A stretch of 64,000 nt of DNA from NCBI RefSeq assembly GCF_003060865.1, contig NZ_CP028918.1:2406001-2470000 (forward strand), read 5' to 3'. This document shows, piece by piece, positions 25,615-34,056 of the stretch (within the stretch, counting starts at the first letter, position 1; each line of letters begins with the position of its first letter). The stretch comes from Gemmobacter aquarius (GTDB lineage: Bacteria; Pseudomonadota; Alphaproteobacteria; Rhodobacterales; Rhodobacteraceae). Below the pieces are notes generated by a model. It made no database searches. It saw only the letters and a program-made list of their open reading frames with translations, and was not told where the DNA came from. Made by a program: the position numbers and the translations under genes.

Positions 25615-25726
25615 CGTTTTCTGACGCAGAAAACGCGCCGGAATTTGACGCAAATTCCGGATTGCCCCGACGTCGCACCCCGAATTCTGCGTCAGAATTC
25701 GTCGCGATTTCTGCGTCAGAAATCGC
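25615..25726. repeat. Four-hairpin TG(ACG/CGT)CA array, copy 2
   Basis: Same architecture as 1024-1140. Hairpin 1 (25615-25635): CGTTTTCTG/CAGAAAACG around ACG. Hairpin 2 (25638-25660): CCGGAATTTG/CAAATTCCGG around ACG. Hairpin 3 (25681-25701): CGAATTCTG/CAGAATTCG around CGT. Hairpin 4 (25704-25726): GCGATTTCTG/CAGAAATCGC around CGT. All four stems are perfect. Hairpin 1 has the same arms as hairpin 1 of copy 1; the others differ. It fills the soeA-soeB gap, so it will be transcribed. Confidence 0.92.
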
Positions 25727-25746
25727 TTTTTTCCCGTGATGCGCTG

Positions 25747-28527
25747 TCATGCCCGTTCCCCCCCTTGCGGCACGACCCTCGGCACAGCCGCAAATTCCGG
25801 CTCCGAATGATCCCTCGGCCCCACGCGCTCGACCCTTACCCGCAGATCGAACCACGCCGCCTGCCCCGTCACCGGATCGCTGTTGCTCCAGCGGTGCCCG
25901 TCACCCTTTTCCGGCAGCAGTTCCGAAATCAGATGGTTCAGCAAAAACCCTTCAGTCGCCTCGGGTCCGCCTTCGTCCAAAGCCCACGCGCCTTTGCGCT
26001 TGCCGATCGCATTCCACGTCCAGACAGTGTTTTCATTCAACGCCGCCATATGCGCGACCGGCACCACGATCTCGCCGTTGGGCGATGTCACGCGCGCGTA
26101 ATCCCCTTCGGCAAAGCCCTCGCCCTGCCAGATCTTCGTTGGCACATAGAGGTAATTCTTCCCGTGAATCTGGCGCAGCCACGCGTTCTGGCTGCCCCAG
26201 GAATGATACATCGCCATCGGCCGCTGCGTCAGCGCATGCACCGGATAGCCCGCCGCCGCCTCGTCGCCAAACGGCGGATACCAAACCGGCAACGGGTCCA
26301 TAGCCAGTTTCAACTGTTCACGCAGATGGTCGGGCGGCTGGATGAAGCCTTGCCCTTCGGCGGCAAGCTGGAACTTCCGCATCGGCTCGGACCAGATCGA
26401 AAACAGGTAAGGCTGCGGCGATTCGTAAAACGAGGTTTGCACCGCCCAATCCTGATAGGCCGCGTTCCAAGGTTTGTAATACTGCGCCCCCTCCGGCACA
26501 TGCGCCTGATAGAAGCCGCCATTGTCGATATAACGCTGCATCTGGTCGGGGTTCGGATCACCCCGCCCTTCCGCCTTGCCGTCGCCGCGAAACCCGATCA
26601 GCGGCCCCACTCCGGGCCTGCGCTGGTGGTTCACGATGTAATCGGCGTAATCCCTGAACTTCGCCGTCCCGTCGGGGTTCGTCATCCCGGGCAGACCCAG
26701 CCGCACCCCCAGATCGAGCAAGACCGACTGGAACGGCCGCACATCGCGGTCCACGTCAGCCACCGGCCAGCGGATGGCATCGCCCGCAGCATCGGGTTCC
26801 GAAATCGGGCGATCCAGCAACGAAATGCAGTCATGCCGCTCAAGATAGGTCGTATCGGGCAAGATCAGATCGGCATAGGCCACCATCTCGGACGCATAGG
26901 CATCGCTATAGATGATCCGCGGAATCACATATTCCCCGTCCGCGCCCTTGTCTGTCAGCATCTCCATGACACGGCCCGAATTCATCGACGAATTCCACGA
27001 CATGTTCGCCATGTAAAGAAACAGCGTGTCGACCTTGTAGGGGTCGCCCGCATGGGCGTTGGGGATCACCATATGCATCAGCCCATGCGCCGAAAACGGG
27101 TTCTCCCACGTGAACGCCTTGTCGATCCGCCAAGGTGTTCCGTCCTCTTTCAGCGCCAGATTCTCTGGCCCGCGCACATAGCCCAAGTGCGGCCCGCTCA
27201 GCGGCTTGCCCGCAGCCGCCACGAAATGCGGCGTCGGATGCGCCTCGACGGGCTTGGGGTATGGCGGCTTCAGCCGGTATCCCCCCGGCACCTCGACCGT
27301 GCCGAGGATGATCTGCAACAGATGCAGCGCACGCGCCGTCTGGAACCCGTTGGAATGCGCCGAAATCCCGCGCATCGCATGAAAGGACACCGGCCGCCCC
27401 GTCATGGTCGCATGCTTGTCGCCGCGAAAATCCGTCCACTCCACCGGCAGATCGAACGCCTCGTCGAACGCCACCCGCGCCAGTTCCGCCGCCAGCGCCC
27501 TTATCCGCGCCGCCGGAATGCCGACCCGCCCCGCCACCGCCTCGGGCGCGTATTCCTCGGCCAGATACCGCTCGGCCATATGCTGGAACACCGTCCGGTG
27601 CCCCTGCCAGACCGCGCCGAGATCAGGCTGCACCCCCGCCCCGTCCCATGGCGCAGGCATCCCCGTGCGCTTGTCGATCACGAAGGGCTGGCTTTCGGCG
27701 TTCTTGAGGATCAGCCCCTTCTCGGCCCCCTCCGCCTCGTTCACCAGCAAAGGCGCATTGGTCCAGCGCGCCAGATAATCCAGATCGATCTTCCCCGCCG
27801 CCAACAGGCAGTGGATCAGCGACAGGATCAGCAACCCGTCCGTCCCCGGCGTGATCCCCAGCCAGTCGTCGGCGACCGCATTATACCCGGTGCGGATCGG
27901 GTTGACCCCAATCACCCGCGCGCCCCGCGCCTTCAGCTTGCCCAAACCGATCTTGATCGGGTTGCTGTCATGATCCTCGGCCACGCCGAACATCACGAAC
28001 AACTTCGTATGCGCCCAATCCGGCTGCCCGAACTCCCAGAACGCGCCACCGATCGTGTAAATCCCCGCCGCCGCCATGTTCACCGAACAGAACCCGCCAT
28101 GCGCCGCATAGTTGGGCGTTCCGAACTGCTGCGCCCACCAGCCCGTGAAACTCTGGCTCTGATCACGCCCCGTGAAAAACGCCAGCTTCTCGGGTGCCTC
28201 CTCGCGCAACGGCTTCATCCATGAAACCGCCAGCGCCAACGCCTCGTCCCAGCTGATCTCCTCGAACGCCCCCGACCCCCGCGGCCCGACCCGCCGCAGC
28301 GGAGCGCGCAACCGGCTCGGCGCCGTCACCTGCATGATCCCCGACGCCCCCTTGGCGCAGAGAACCCCCTTGTTCACCGGATGGTCGCGGTTCCCCTCGA
28401 TATAGGTGACCTTGCCGCTGTTCATATGCACGTTGATCCCGCAGCGACAGGCGCACATGTAGCAGGTGGTCTTGCGAACCTCGTCCGAGACGGGCCGTTG
28501 CGTGTCGACCTTCGGTTGTCCCATCAC
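25747..28527 (-). CDS. soeA: Sulfite dehydrogenase molybdopterin subunit
   Basis: 926-aa molybdopterin oxidoreductase of the DMSO reductase superfamily. N-terminal 4Fe-4S site CYMCACRCGINVHM...GVLCAKG, then a bis-MGD binding core and a C-terminal dinucleotide-binding domain (YPVHALTQRPMAMYHSWGSQ). There is no twin-arginine signal, so it is cytoplasmic. SoeABC oxidises sulfite released by Xsc to sulfate and passes electrons to quinone. It overlaps ackA by 4 bp and precedes soeB. The family also includes thiosulfate and polysulfide reductases; the xsc-tauE-ackA context makes sulfite dehydrogenase the best call. Confidence 0.87.
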   Translation of the reverse strand: MMGQPKVDTQRPVSDEVRKTTCYMCACRCGINVHMNSGKVTYIEGNRDHPVNKGVLCAKGASGIMQVTAPSRLRAPLRRVGPRGSGAFEEISWDEALALAVSWMKPLREEAPEKLAFFTGRDQSQSFTGWWAQQFGTPNYAAHGGFCSVNMAAAGIYTIGGAFWEFGQPDWAHTKLFVMFGVAEDHDSNPIKIGLGKLKARGARVIGVNPIRTGYNAVADDWLGITPGTDGLLILSLIHCLLAAGKIDLDYLARWTNAPLLVNEAEGAEKGLILKNAESQPFVIDKRTGMPAPWDGAGVQPDLGAVWQGHRTVFQHMAERYLAEEYAPEAVAGRVGIPAARIRALAAELARVAFDEAFDLPVEWTDFRGDKHATMTGRPVSFHAMRGISAHSNGFQTARALHLLQIILGTVEVPGGYRLKPPYPKPVEAHPTPHFVAAAGKPLSGPHLGYVRGPENLALKEDGTPWRIDKAFTWENPFSAHGLMHMVIPNAHAGDPYKVDTLFLYMANMSWNSSMNSGRVMEMLTDKGADGEYVIPRIIYSDAYASEMVAYADLILPDTTYLERHDCISLLDRPISEPDAAGDAIRWPVADVDRDVRPFQSVLLDLGVRLGLPGMTNPDGTAKFRDYADYIVNHQRRPGVGPLIGFRGDGKAEGRGDPNPDQMQRYIDNGGFYQAHVPEGAQYYKPWNAAYQDWAVQTSFYESPQPYLFSIWSEPMRKFQLAAEGQGFIQPPDHLREQLKLAMDPLPVWYPPFGDEAAAGYPVHALTQRPMAMYHSWGSQNAWLRQIHGKNYLYVPTKIWQGEGFAEGDYARVTSPNGEIVVPVAHMAALNENTVWTWNAIGKRKGAWALDEGGPEATEGFLLNHLISELLPEKGDGHRWSNSDPVTGQAAWFDLRVRVERVGPRDHSEPEFAAVPRVVPQGGERA

Positions 28528-29666
28528 ACGCCCTCCCCGGCAGTCTCGGTGGCCATGACGCCCATAGCCTCGCGCGCAATCTGGCGCTCTTCGCAGGCCT
28601 GCACTGTCCAGATAGCGACACGGGAACCCGCCCCCGTCAACTCTGCTCTGCCCGCATCATTCGCGGCCTTGTCATAGCCGACACCCGCCCAAGCAAGCCC
28701 GTCCAATATCCCCGCCCGCACCGCAACATCGTTCTCGCCGATCCCGCCTGTGAACGCGATCCCGTCAAGCCCCCCCATCGCCGCGATCATGCTTCCCGCA
28801 TGGCGCACCGCCCAATAGATGAAATGCTCTCGCGCAAACCGCGCCCGCGCCGTGCCCATGCGGCTCAGCTCGCGCATGTCCGACGCGCCACCCAAACCCA
28901 GCAACCCGCTCTCGCGGTTCAAGATCGCCCCAGCCCGCGCCACCCCGTGCACTTCGGCCAGACGCAACACCGCATTCCCGTCGATGCTCCCCGTCCGCGT
29001 TCCCATCGTAAGCCCGTCAAGCGGCGAATACCCCATCGTCGTCGCCACCGATGCCCCGCCCCGAATGGCACAAAGCGAGGCCCCGTTGCCCAGATGCAGC
29101 GCCAAAAGCCGCTCGGGCAACCGCTCCCCCAGCGACCGCACCAAGCCCGCATAGCTGATCCCGTGGAACCCGTAACGCCGCAGCCCCAATTCCTCGGCCT
29201 CGGGCGGCAGCGCATATCGCACTGCGACCTCGGGGATCGTCGCGTGAAACGCCGTGTCGAAACTCGCAAACTGCGGCAGTTCCGGCACCAGCCGCCCCAG
29301 CGCCCGCATCGCGGTCAGGTTCGCCGGATTGTGCAGAGGTGCCAGCGGCACAACCGCCTCGATCCCCGCCAGAACCCGTGGCGTCACGCGGCACGGCACC
29401 ACAAGCCCCGCCCCGCCATGCACCACGCGATGCGCGGCAGCAGCCAATCGGTCCAGCCCCCAGCCCCGCTCGGCCAGCGCCTCAAGGCACAGCGCCAAAG
29501 CCGCCGCATGGTCAGGCACTGGCCGCGCCCCGCGCAAGTCACCGACCTCGACCCGCGATGCCCCGCCAATCTCGGTCACGCGCCCCGATGCCACCTCGGT
29601 CAACGCCTCGTCGAACACCGCGATCTTGATCGACGAAGACCCCGCATTGACCACAAGCACCGCCAT
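28524..29666 (-). CDS. ackA: Acetate kinase
   Basis: 380-aa ASKHA-fold kinase making ATP and acetate from acetyl phosphate. Signatures: VLVVNAGSSSIK at the N-terminus, RRYGFHGISY, LHLGNGASLCAI, GTRTGSIDG and IAFTGGIGEND. It is slightly shorter than the usual 395-400 aa. Its ATG directly abuts the stop of the TauE-type gene, and its end overlaps soeA by 4 bp. Xsc produces acetyl phosphate, so AckA gives substrate-level phosphorylation. The more usual neighbour of xsc is pta (phosphotransacetylase), which is absent here. Confidence 0.94.
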   Translation of the reverse strand: MAVLVVNAGSSSIKIAVFDEALTEVASGRVTEIGGASRVEVGDLRGARPVPDHAAALALCLEALAERGWGLDRLAAAAHRVVHGGAGLVVPCRVTPRVLAGIEAVVPLAPLHNPANLTAMRALGRLVPELPQFASFDTAFHATIPEVAVRYALPPEAEELGLRRYGFHGISYAGLVRSLGERLPERLLALHLGNGASLCAIRGGASVATTMGYSPLDGLTMGTRTGSIDGNAVLRLAEVHGVARAGAILNRESGLLGLGGASDMRELSRMGTARARFAREHFIYWAVRHAGSMIAAMGGLDGIAFTGGIGENDVAVRAGILDGLAWAGVGYDKAANDAGRAELTGAGSRVAIWTVQACEERQIAREAMGVMATETAGEGV

Positions 29667-30409
29667 TCAAAGCACCGCCTTCAACAGCCCGAGCGTGGCC
29701 AGCACAGCCAGCAGCACGATGGCAAACCGCCGGAACTCTTGCGGATCGCTCGCAAAGAAATGCCGTCCCCCAGCCAGTTGCCCAGAAACGTCAGCGGCAA
29801 GGCGATCACCGAAGCCCAGATCGTGTCCCATGATACCAGCCCGTGATACCAGTAAAGCGGCGCGGAATAGATATCGAGCAGCGGAAAATAGGCGATCAAC
29901 GTGGCGCGAAACACATTCGCCGGTATCGCCTGCGCCGCAAAGAAAGCCGCAATCGGCAGTCCCCCCATCCCCGGCGCATTGGCCAGCCCCGACACGATGC
30001 CGGCGGCGAAATTGCTGCCCCCCCGCCATTCGCCGCTGAGCTGCCAGCCCGCAAGCAGCACCAGACACATCACCAGCACATAAGCGGAAATGATCGCCCG
30101 CGCCGCATCCTCCGATATCCCCGTCAGCGCCCACAAGCCAAGCGGCAGCCCGACAGCCGCCCCCGCCAGCAAGAACCCCACGCGCCGCCAGTCGACATCG
30201 CGCCCGACACCCCGCCACGCCTGCAACGACATGGCGGTTTCCAGTATCACGACCACCGCGACCATGTTCAGCGGGTTCATCACCAGCGACGACGCCGCAA
30301 TCACCAGCGCCGAATAGCCGAACCCCGAATAGCCCCGCACCAGCGCGGCGACCAGAACGGCAACCGCCATCCAGACCGCCCCGCCAAGCCCGAGGTCGAA
30401 GGGCATCAA
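29667..30409 (-). pseudogene. TauE/SafE-type sulfite/sulfate exporter, frameshifted near the C-terminus
   Basis: Membrane carrier of about 245 aa with several helices (ALVRGYSGFGYSALVIAASS; GIVSGLANAPGMGGLPIAAFF). As sequenced, the frame ends at 29681 with a Cys/Trp-rich tail (GLPSCCWLCWPRSGC) unlike a membrane protein. If one base is added to the C5 run at 29767-29771, it continues NWLGGRHFFASDPQEFRRFAIVLLAVLATLGLLKAVL, a normal last helix. It then stops at 29667, exactly one base before the ackA ATG. The perfect operon spacing shows the second frame is ancestral. Probably a consensus error and a working exporter. It overlaps xsc by 4 bp. Confidence 0.8.
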
Positions 30410-32181
30410 ACCACCTGCGGGCGCATGTCAGCCGCGGAAATCCCCGCCACCGCCACCGGCTTCTTCATCGCATCGCGGCGGAACGGCTCGCCCAGCTCCT
30501 GATTGATCATCGCCTCGATCAGCGTGGTCTTCCCGTGCTTCATCTGGTCGTCGATCGCGCGGGCCAACGCCTCGCGCAATTCGTCCATCGTGCGCGCCTG
30601 CACGCCCTGCAACCCGCAAGCCTTGGCGATACCGGCATAAGACACCTGCTCGTCCAGCTCGGTGCCCACGAAATTGTCGTCATACCACAGGGTCGAATTC
30701 CGCTTCTCGGCCCCCCACTGGTAATTGCGGAACACGACCATCGTGATCGCAGGCCACTCGGGCCGGCCAATCGCCGTCAACTCCGTCACCGCAATCCCGA
30801 AAGCCCCGTCCCCCGCAAAGCCCACGACCGGAGTATCCGGGCAGCCGATCTTGGCCCCCACGATGCTCGGCAAGCCATAGCCACAAGGCCCGAACAGCCC
30901 CGGCGCCAGATACTTCCGCCCGGCTTCAAAGGTAGGATAGGCGTTCCCGATCGCGCAGTTATTCCCGATGTCGCTGGAAATGATCGCCTCTTTTGGCAGT
31001 GCAGACTGGATCGCCCGCCACGCCATGCGCGGGCTCATCCATTCCGGCTTGTCCGCCCGCGCCCGCTGGTTCCAGCTGGTGCCGACATCATCCTCCTCAT
31101 GGTCCATCGACGCCAGTTGCTGCGCCCAACGGCTTTTCGTGGTGCCGATCACATCGCGCCGCGCATCGCGCCCAGCGTCCCCTGCACTGCCCGACAGCCG
31201 CGCCAAAAGCGCCTCGGCCACCTTCTTGGCATCCCCCACGATCCCGACCGTGACCTTCTTGGTCAGCCCGATCCGGTTGGGGTTGATATCGACCTGAATG
31301 ACCTTCGCTTCCTTCGGCCAATACTCCATCCCGTAGCCCGGCAAGGTCGAGAACGGGTTGAGCCGCGTCCCCAGACACAACACAACATCCGCCTGCGCGA
31401 TCAACTCCATCCCCGCCTTGGACCCGTTATAGCCAAGCGGCCCCGCAAACAGCGGGTGCGACCCCGGAAACGCGTCATTGTGCTGATACCCCACACAAAC
31501 CGGCGCGGTCAGCCGTTCCGCCAAAGCCATGCTGGCCGGAATCGCACCCGCCAACACCACGCCCGCGCCGTTCAGAATGACCGGAAACTTCGCTGCCGAC
31601 AGCAGCGCCGCCGCTTCCGCAATCGCCGTCTCGCCACCAGCAGGCCGCTCGAACTCGACCATCGCGGGCAGATCGATGTCGATCACCTGCGTCCAGTAAT
31701 CGCGCGGCATGTTGATCTGGGCGGGTGCCGAATGGCGCTTGGCCTGCAAGATGACGCGGTTGAGCACTTCGGCCACCCGCGCCGGATCGCGCACCTCTTC
31801 CTGATAGGCGACCATGTCCTTGAACAACGCCATCTGCTCGACCTCTTGGAAACCGCCCATCCCGATGGTCTTGTTGGCCGCCTGCGGCGTGACCAGCAAC
31901 AACGGAGTATGGTTCCAATAGGCCGTCTTCACCGGCGTGACGAAGTTGGTGATCCCCGGCCCGTTCTGCGCGATCATCATGCTCATCTTGCCGGACGCGC
32001 GGGTATAGCCATCCGCCATCATCCCGCCCGACCCTTCATGCGCGCAGTCCCAGAACGTGATGCCCGCCTTGGGGAACAGGTCCGAAATCGGCATGAAGGC
32101 CGAGCCGATGATCCCGAACGCATGCTCGATGCCATGCATCTGCAACACTTTGACAAAGGCTTCCTCGGTGGTCATCCGCAT
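30406..32181 (-). CDS. xsc: Sulfoacetaldehyde acetyltransferase
   Basis: 591-aa thiamine-diphosphate enzyme that splits sulfoacetaldehyde with phosphate into acetyl phosphate and sulfite, the key step of taurine dissimilation. Diagnostic stretches are TTEEAFVKVLQMHGIEHAFGIIGSAFMPISDLF, FWDCAHEGSGGMMADGYTRA, AQNGPGITNFVTPVKTAYWNHTPLLLVTPQAANKTIGMGGFQEVEQM, and the ThDP motif GDGAFGIAVTELTAIG...NYQWGAEKRN. First gene of the six-gene operon xsc-tauE-ackA-soeA-soeB-soeC. Upstream is a TauR-type box. Taurine transaminase, dehydrogenase and transporter genes are not in the window. Confidence 0.96.
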   Translation of the reverse strand: MRMTTEEAFVKVLQMHGIEHAFGIIGSAFMPISDLFPKAGITFWDCAHEGSGGMMADGYTRASGKMSMMIAQNGPGITNFVTPVKTAYWNHTPLLLVTPQAANKTIGMGGFQEVEQMALFKDMVAYQEEVRDPARVAEVLNRVILQAKRHSAPAQINMPRDYWTQVIDIDLPAMVEFERPAGGETAIAEAAALLSAAKFPVILNGAGVVLAGAIPASMALAERLTAPVCVGYQHNDAFPGSHPLFAGPLGYNGSKAGMELIAQADVVLCLGTRLNPFSTLPGYGMEYWPKEAKVIQVDINPNRIGLTKKVTVGIVGDAKKVAEALLARLSGSAGDAGRDARRDVIGTTKSRWAQQLASMDHEEDDVGTSWNQRARADKPEWMSPRMAWRAIQSALPKEAIISSDIGNNCAIGNAYPTFEAGRKYLAPGLFGPCGYGLPSIVGAKIGCPDTPVVGFAGDGAFGIAVTELTAIGRPEWPAITMVVFRNYQWGAEKRNSTLWYDDNFVGTELDEQVSYAGIAKACGLQGVQARTMDELREALARAIDDQMKHGKTTLIEAMINQELGEPFRRDAMKKPVAVAGISAADMRPQVV

Positions 32182-32256
32182 ATTCGTCGCTCCATGATCG
32201 GCGGCCCGAACCGGCCGCGCTTTGCCAGTCTTCTATCCCCGCCCCCGCCTTCGCCT

Positions 32257-32289
32257 ATAGGGCCAGAGCGCAAAGCCGCTTAAGTCCAG
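32257..32289 (-). promoter_or_regulatory. TauR-type binding site upstream of xsc
   Basis: On the minus strand the sequence reads CTGGACTTAA (32289-32280), then, 23 bp further towards xsc, the weaker repeat CTGGCCCTAT (32266-32257). As I recall, the Rhodobacter capsulatus TauR site is a direct repeat of CTGGACYTAA. The first copy is exact, the second matches about 7 of 10. It lies about 100 bp upstream of the xsc start, and tauR is the next gene upstream on the same strand. Confidence 0.75.
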
Positions 32290-32297
32290 CCTGCCCT

Positions 32298-32351
32298 TTC
32301 ACCTTTGCCAAAATACTCTGCAGGGGGTGCGGGGGACGCAAAGTCCCCCGC
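32298..32351 (-). repeat. GGGGGT-type dispersed hairpin repeat, probable tauR terminator
   Basis: The segment TTCACCTTTGCCAAAATACTC (32299 onward) is followed by GGGGGTGC and a 9-bp stem GCGGGGGAC/GTCCCCCGC (32329-32351, loop GCAAA). Related copies occur at 54.7-54.9, 57.56-57.61 and 59.57-59.62 kb. It lies just past the tauR stop, so the hairpin could end the tauR transcript. Confidence 0.65.
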
Positions 32352-32376
32352 TTCGCCAGCGCAAGCAGCGCAATGC

Positions 32377-33831
32377 CTACCCGATCGCCCGCGCGATCCG
32401 CGCGATGCCCTCGCCGATCCGCGCGGGCGCAATCGACGAATAGGCCAACCGGTAGAAATTCCGCCGCTCCGCTTCAGGCGCAAAGAACACGCGCCCCGGT
32501 TCGATCAGCACGCCCTCGCCCCGCAACCGCAGCGCCAGCGCCTCGGTATCCACTCCCTCCGGCGCCTCCATCCAGAACGAAGACCCGCCAAAGCCGCCCT
32601 GCCCCGCCACCGTCAGCCCGTTCGCACCAATCGCCTCGTCCATCGCCATGCGCCGCTTGCGGAAGGCCATCTTCATCCGGTTCACCAGCGCATCGTAATG
32701 CCCGAGCGACAGGAAATACGCCGCCGTGCGCTGCATATGCCCCGGCGGATGGCGCAGCACCTGCCCCCGCAGCGCCCGCGCCTCGCGGATGAACCCCTCC
32801 GACCCCACCAGCCAACCCAGCCGCAACCCCGGAAAGATCGACTTCGAAAACGACCCCGCATGCACCACCCGCCCTTCGGAATCGAGCGATTTAAGCGAAG
32901 GCGACACCGGCCGCAGAAAGCTCATCTCGAATTCGTAATCATCCTCGACCACGATGAACCCGCGCTCTGACGCCGCTTTCAAAAGCGCATTGCGCCGCGC
33001 AAGCGGCATCGTCGCGTTGGTCGGGCAATGATGGCTTGCGGTCAGAAACACGACATCCACCCCCGCGGGCAAAGCCTCGGGCGGCAAGCCGTCGGCATCG
33101 ACATCCACCGCCATGATCCGCGCGCCGGTCTGTGCCACCATGCCCCGAAACGCCGGATAACATGGGTTTTCCAGCGCAACCGCCTGCCCCGGCCGCAAAA
33201 GCACCTGTGCCGCCAGCCACAGCGCATTCTGCGCCCCCATCGTCACCAGCACCTCCGAAGGTCGCGCCGAAATCCCCCGCCGGGGCAGGATATTCCGCAG
33301 GATGTATTCGATCAGCATCGGATCGTCCTGCTCGTAATAATCTGCCGTCAATGTCTCGAAATCACGCCGCCCCAGCGCCTGAACCGCACAAAGCCGCCAG
33401 TTCTGGTGGTCAAACAGGCTCGCATCCGCCTGCCCATAGATAAACGGGTACGGATAAGACCGCCAATCCTCGGGCCGCTCCAGCCGCGGCTGCCGCGAGA
33501 ACCGCCCCCCCGTAACCGCCGCCCAATCCACCCGCTCCTCGCGCCGCGCCACCGGCTGGAATGCAGGCTGCACCGGCACGCCCTCGCTGACATAATACCC
33601 CGACCGTCCCCGTGCTGTCAGATAATCCGATGACACCAGTTCGGTATAGGCCAGCGTCACCGTGATCCGGCTCACCCCCAGATGCAGCGCCAGTCCGCGG
33701 CTCGACGGCATCCTGTCCCCCGCACGGAACCGGCCCGACAATATCCCTTCCGACACCATCTGCCGGATGCGCTGCTGCAAGGTGCCCGCAGCCCCCTGCG
33801 GCAGAAAGAAGCTCTCGACCGGTATCGCCAT
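32377..33831 (-). CDS. tauR: TauR, MocR/GntR-type regulator of taurine use
   Basis: 484-aa MocR-family regulator: N-terminal GntR winged helix (TLQQRIRQMVSEGILSGRFRAGDRMPSSRGLALHLGVSRITVTLAYTEL) fused to an aminotransferase-like domain that binds pyridoxal phosphate (internal aldimine Lys in HAGSFSKSIFPGLRLGW). TauR activates taurine genes in Rhodobacter capsulatus. The assignment here rests on the family, on being adjacent to xsc, and on the CTGGACTTAA box upstream of xsc. The start is set at ATG 33829-33831 (MAIPVESFFL), where similarity to the family begins; the open frame extends further but without homologous character. Confidence 0.88.
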   Translation of the reverse strand: MAIPVESFFLPQGAAGTLQQRIRQMVSEGILSGRFRAGDRMPSSRGLALHLGVSRITVTLAYTELVSSDYLTARGRSGYYVSEGVPVQPAFQPVARREERVDWAAVTGGRFSRQPRLERPEDWRSYPYPFIYGQADASLFDHQNWRLCAVQALGRRDFETLTADYYEQDDPMLIEYILRNILPRRGISARPSEVLVTMGAQNALWLAAQVLLRPGQAVALENPCYPAFRGMVAQTGARIMAVDVDADGLPPEALPAGVDVVFLTASHHCPTNATMPLARRNALLKAASERGFIVVEDDYEFEMSFLRPVSPSLKSLDSEGRVVHAGSFSKSIFPGLRLGWLVGSEGFIREARALRGQVLRHPPGHMQRTAAYFLSLGHYDALVNRMKMAFRKRRMAMDEAIGANGLTVAGQGGFGGSSFWMEAPEGVDTEALALRLRGEGVLIEPGRVFFAPEAERRNFYRLAYSSIAPARIGEGIARIARAIG

Positions 33832-34056
33832 CTGGCCTGATCCCCCACCACATCTGGCACTATCATCCCCGCGCGCGATGCCAAAGACAAGCCAGGGCGC
33901 TCTCAAATCGGGAAAAATTCCACGCTCGGGATCGGCACACAAACAGCCCCGCAGCAATCCACGCTGGAAAACGCCACCGGCAGAAAATCCCGCCGGAACG
34001 CCGTTTCGTCCCGCAGGCAGCAAGCCCGCTTTCCCCGCGCCTCGCTTGGCCGTATC

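Noticed and set aside
25645..28224. Very long plus-strand open frame (859 codons) opposite soeA
   Set aside because: Composition is Arg/His/Pro-rich nonsense typical of antisense reading of a GC-rich gene. soeA on the other strand has clear molybdopterin motifs throughout.
23995..28527. DMSO reductase DmsABC
   Set aside because: There is no twin-arginine signal on the catalytic subunit, and the genes lie in an xsc-ackA operon, which fits cytoplasmic sulfite dehydrogenase SoeABC better.
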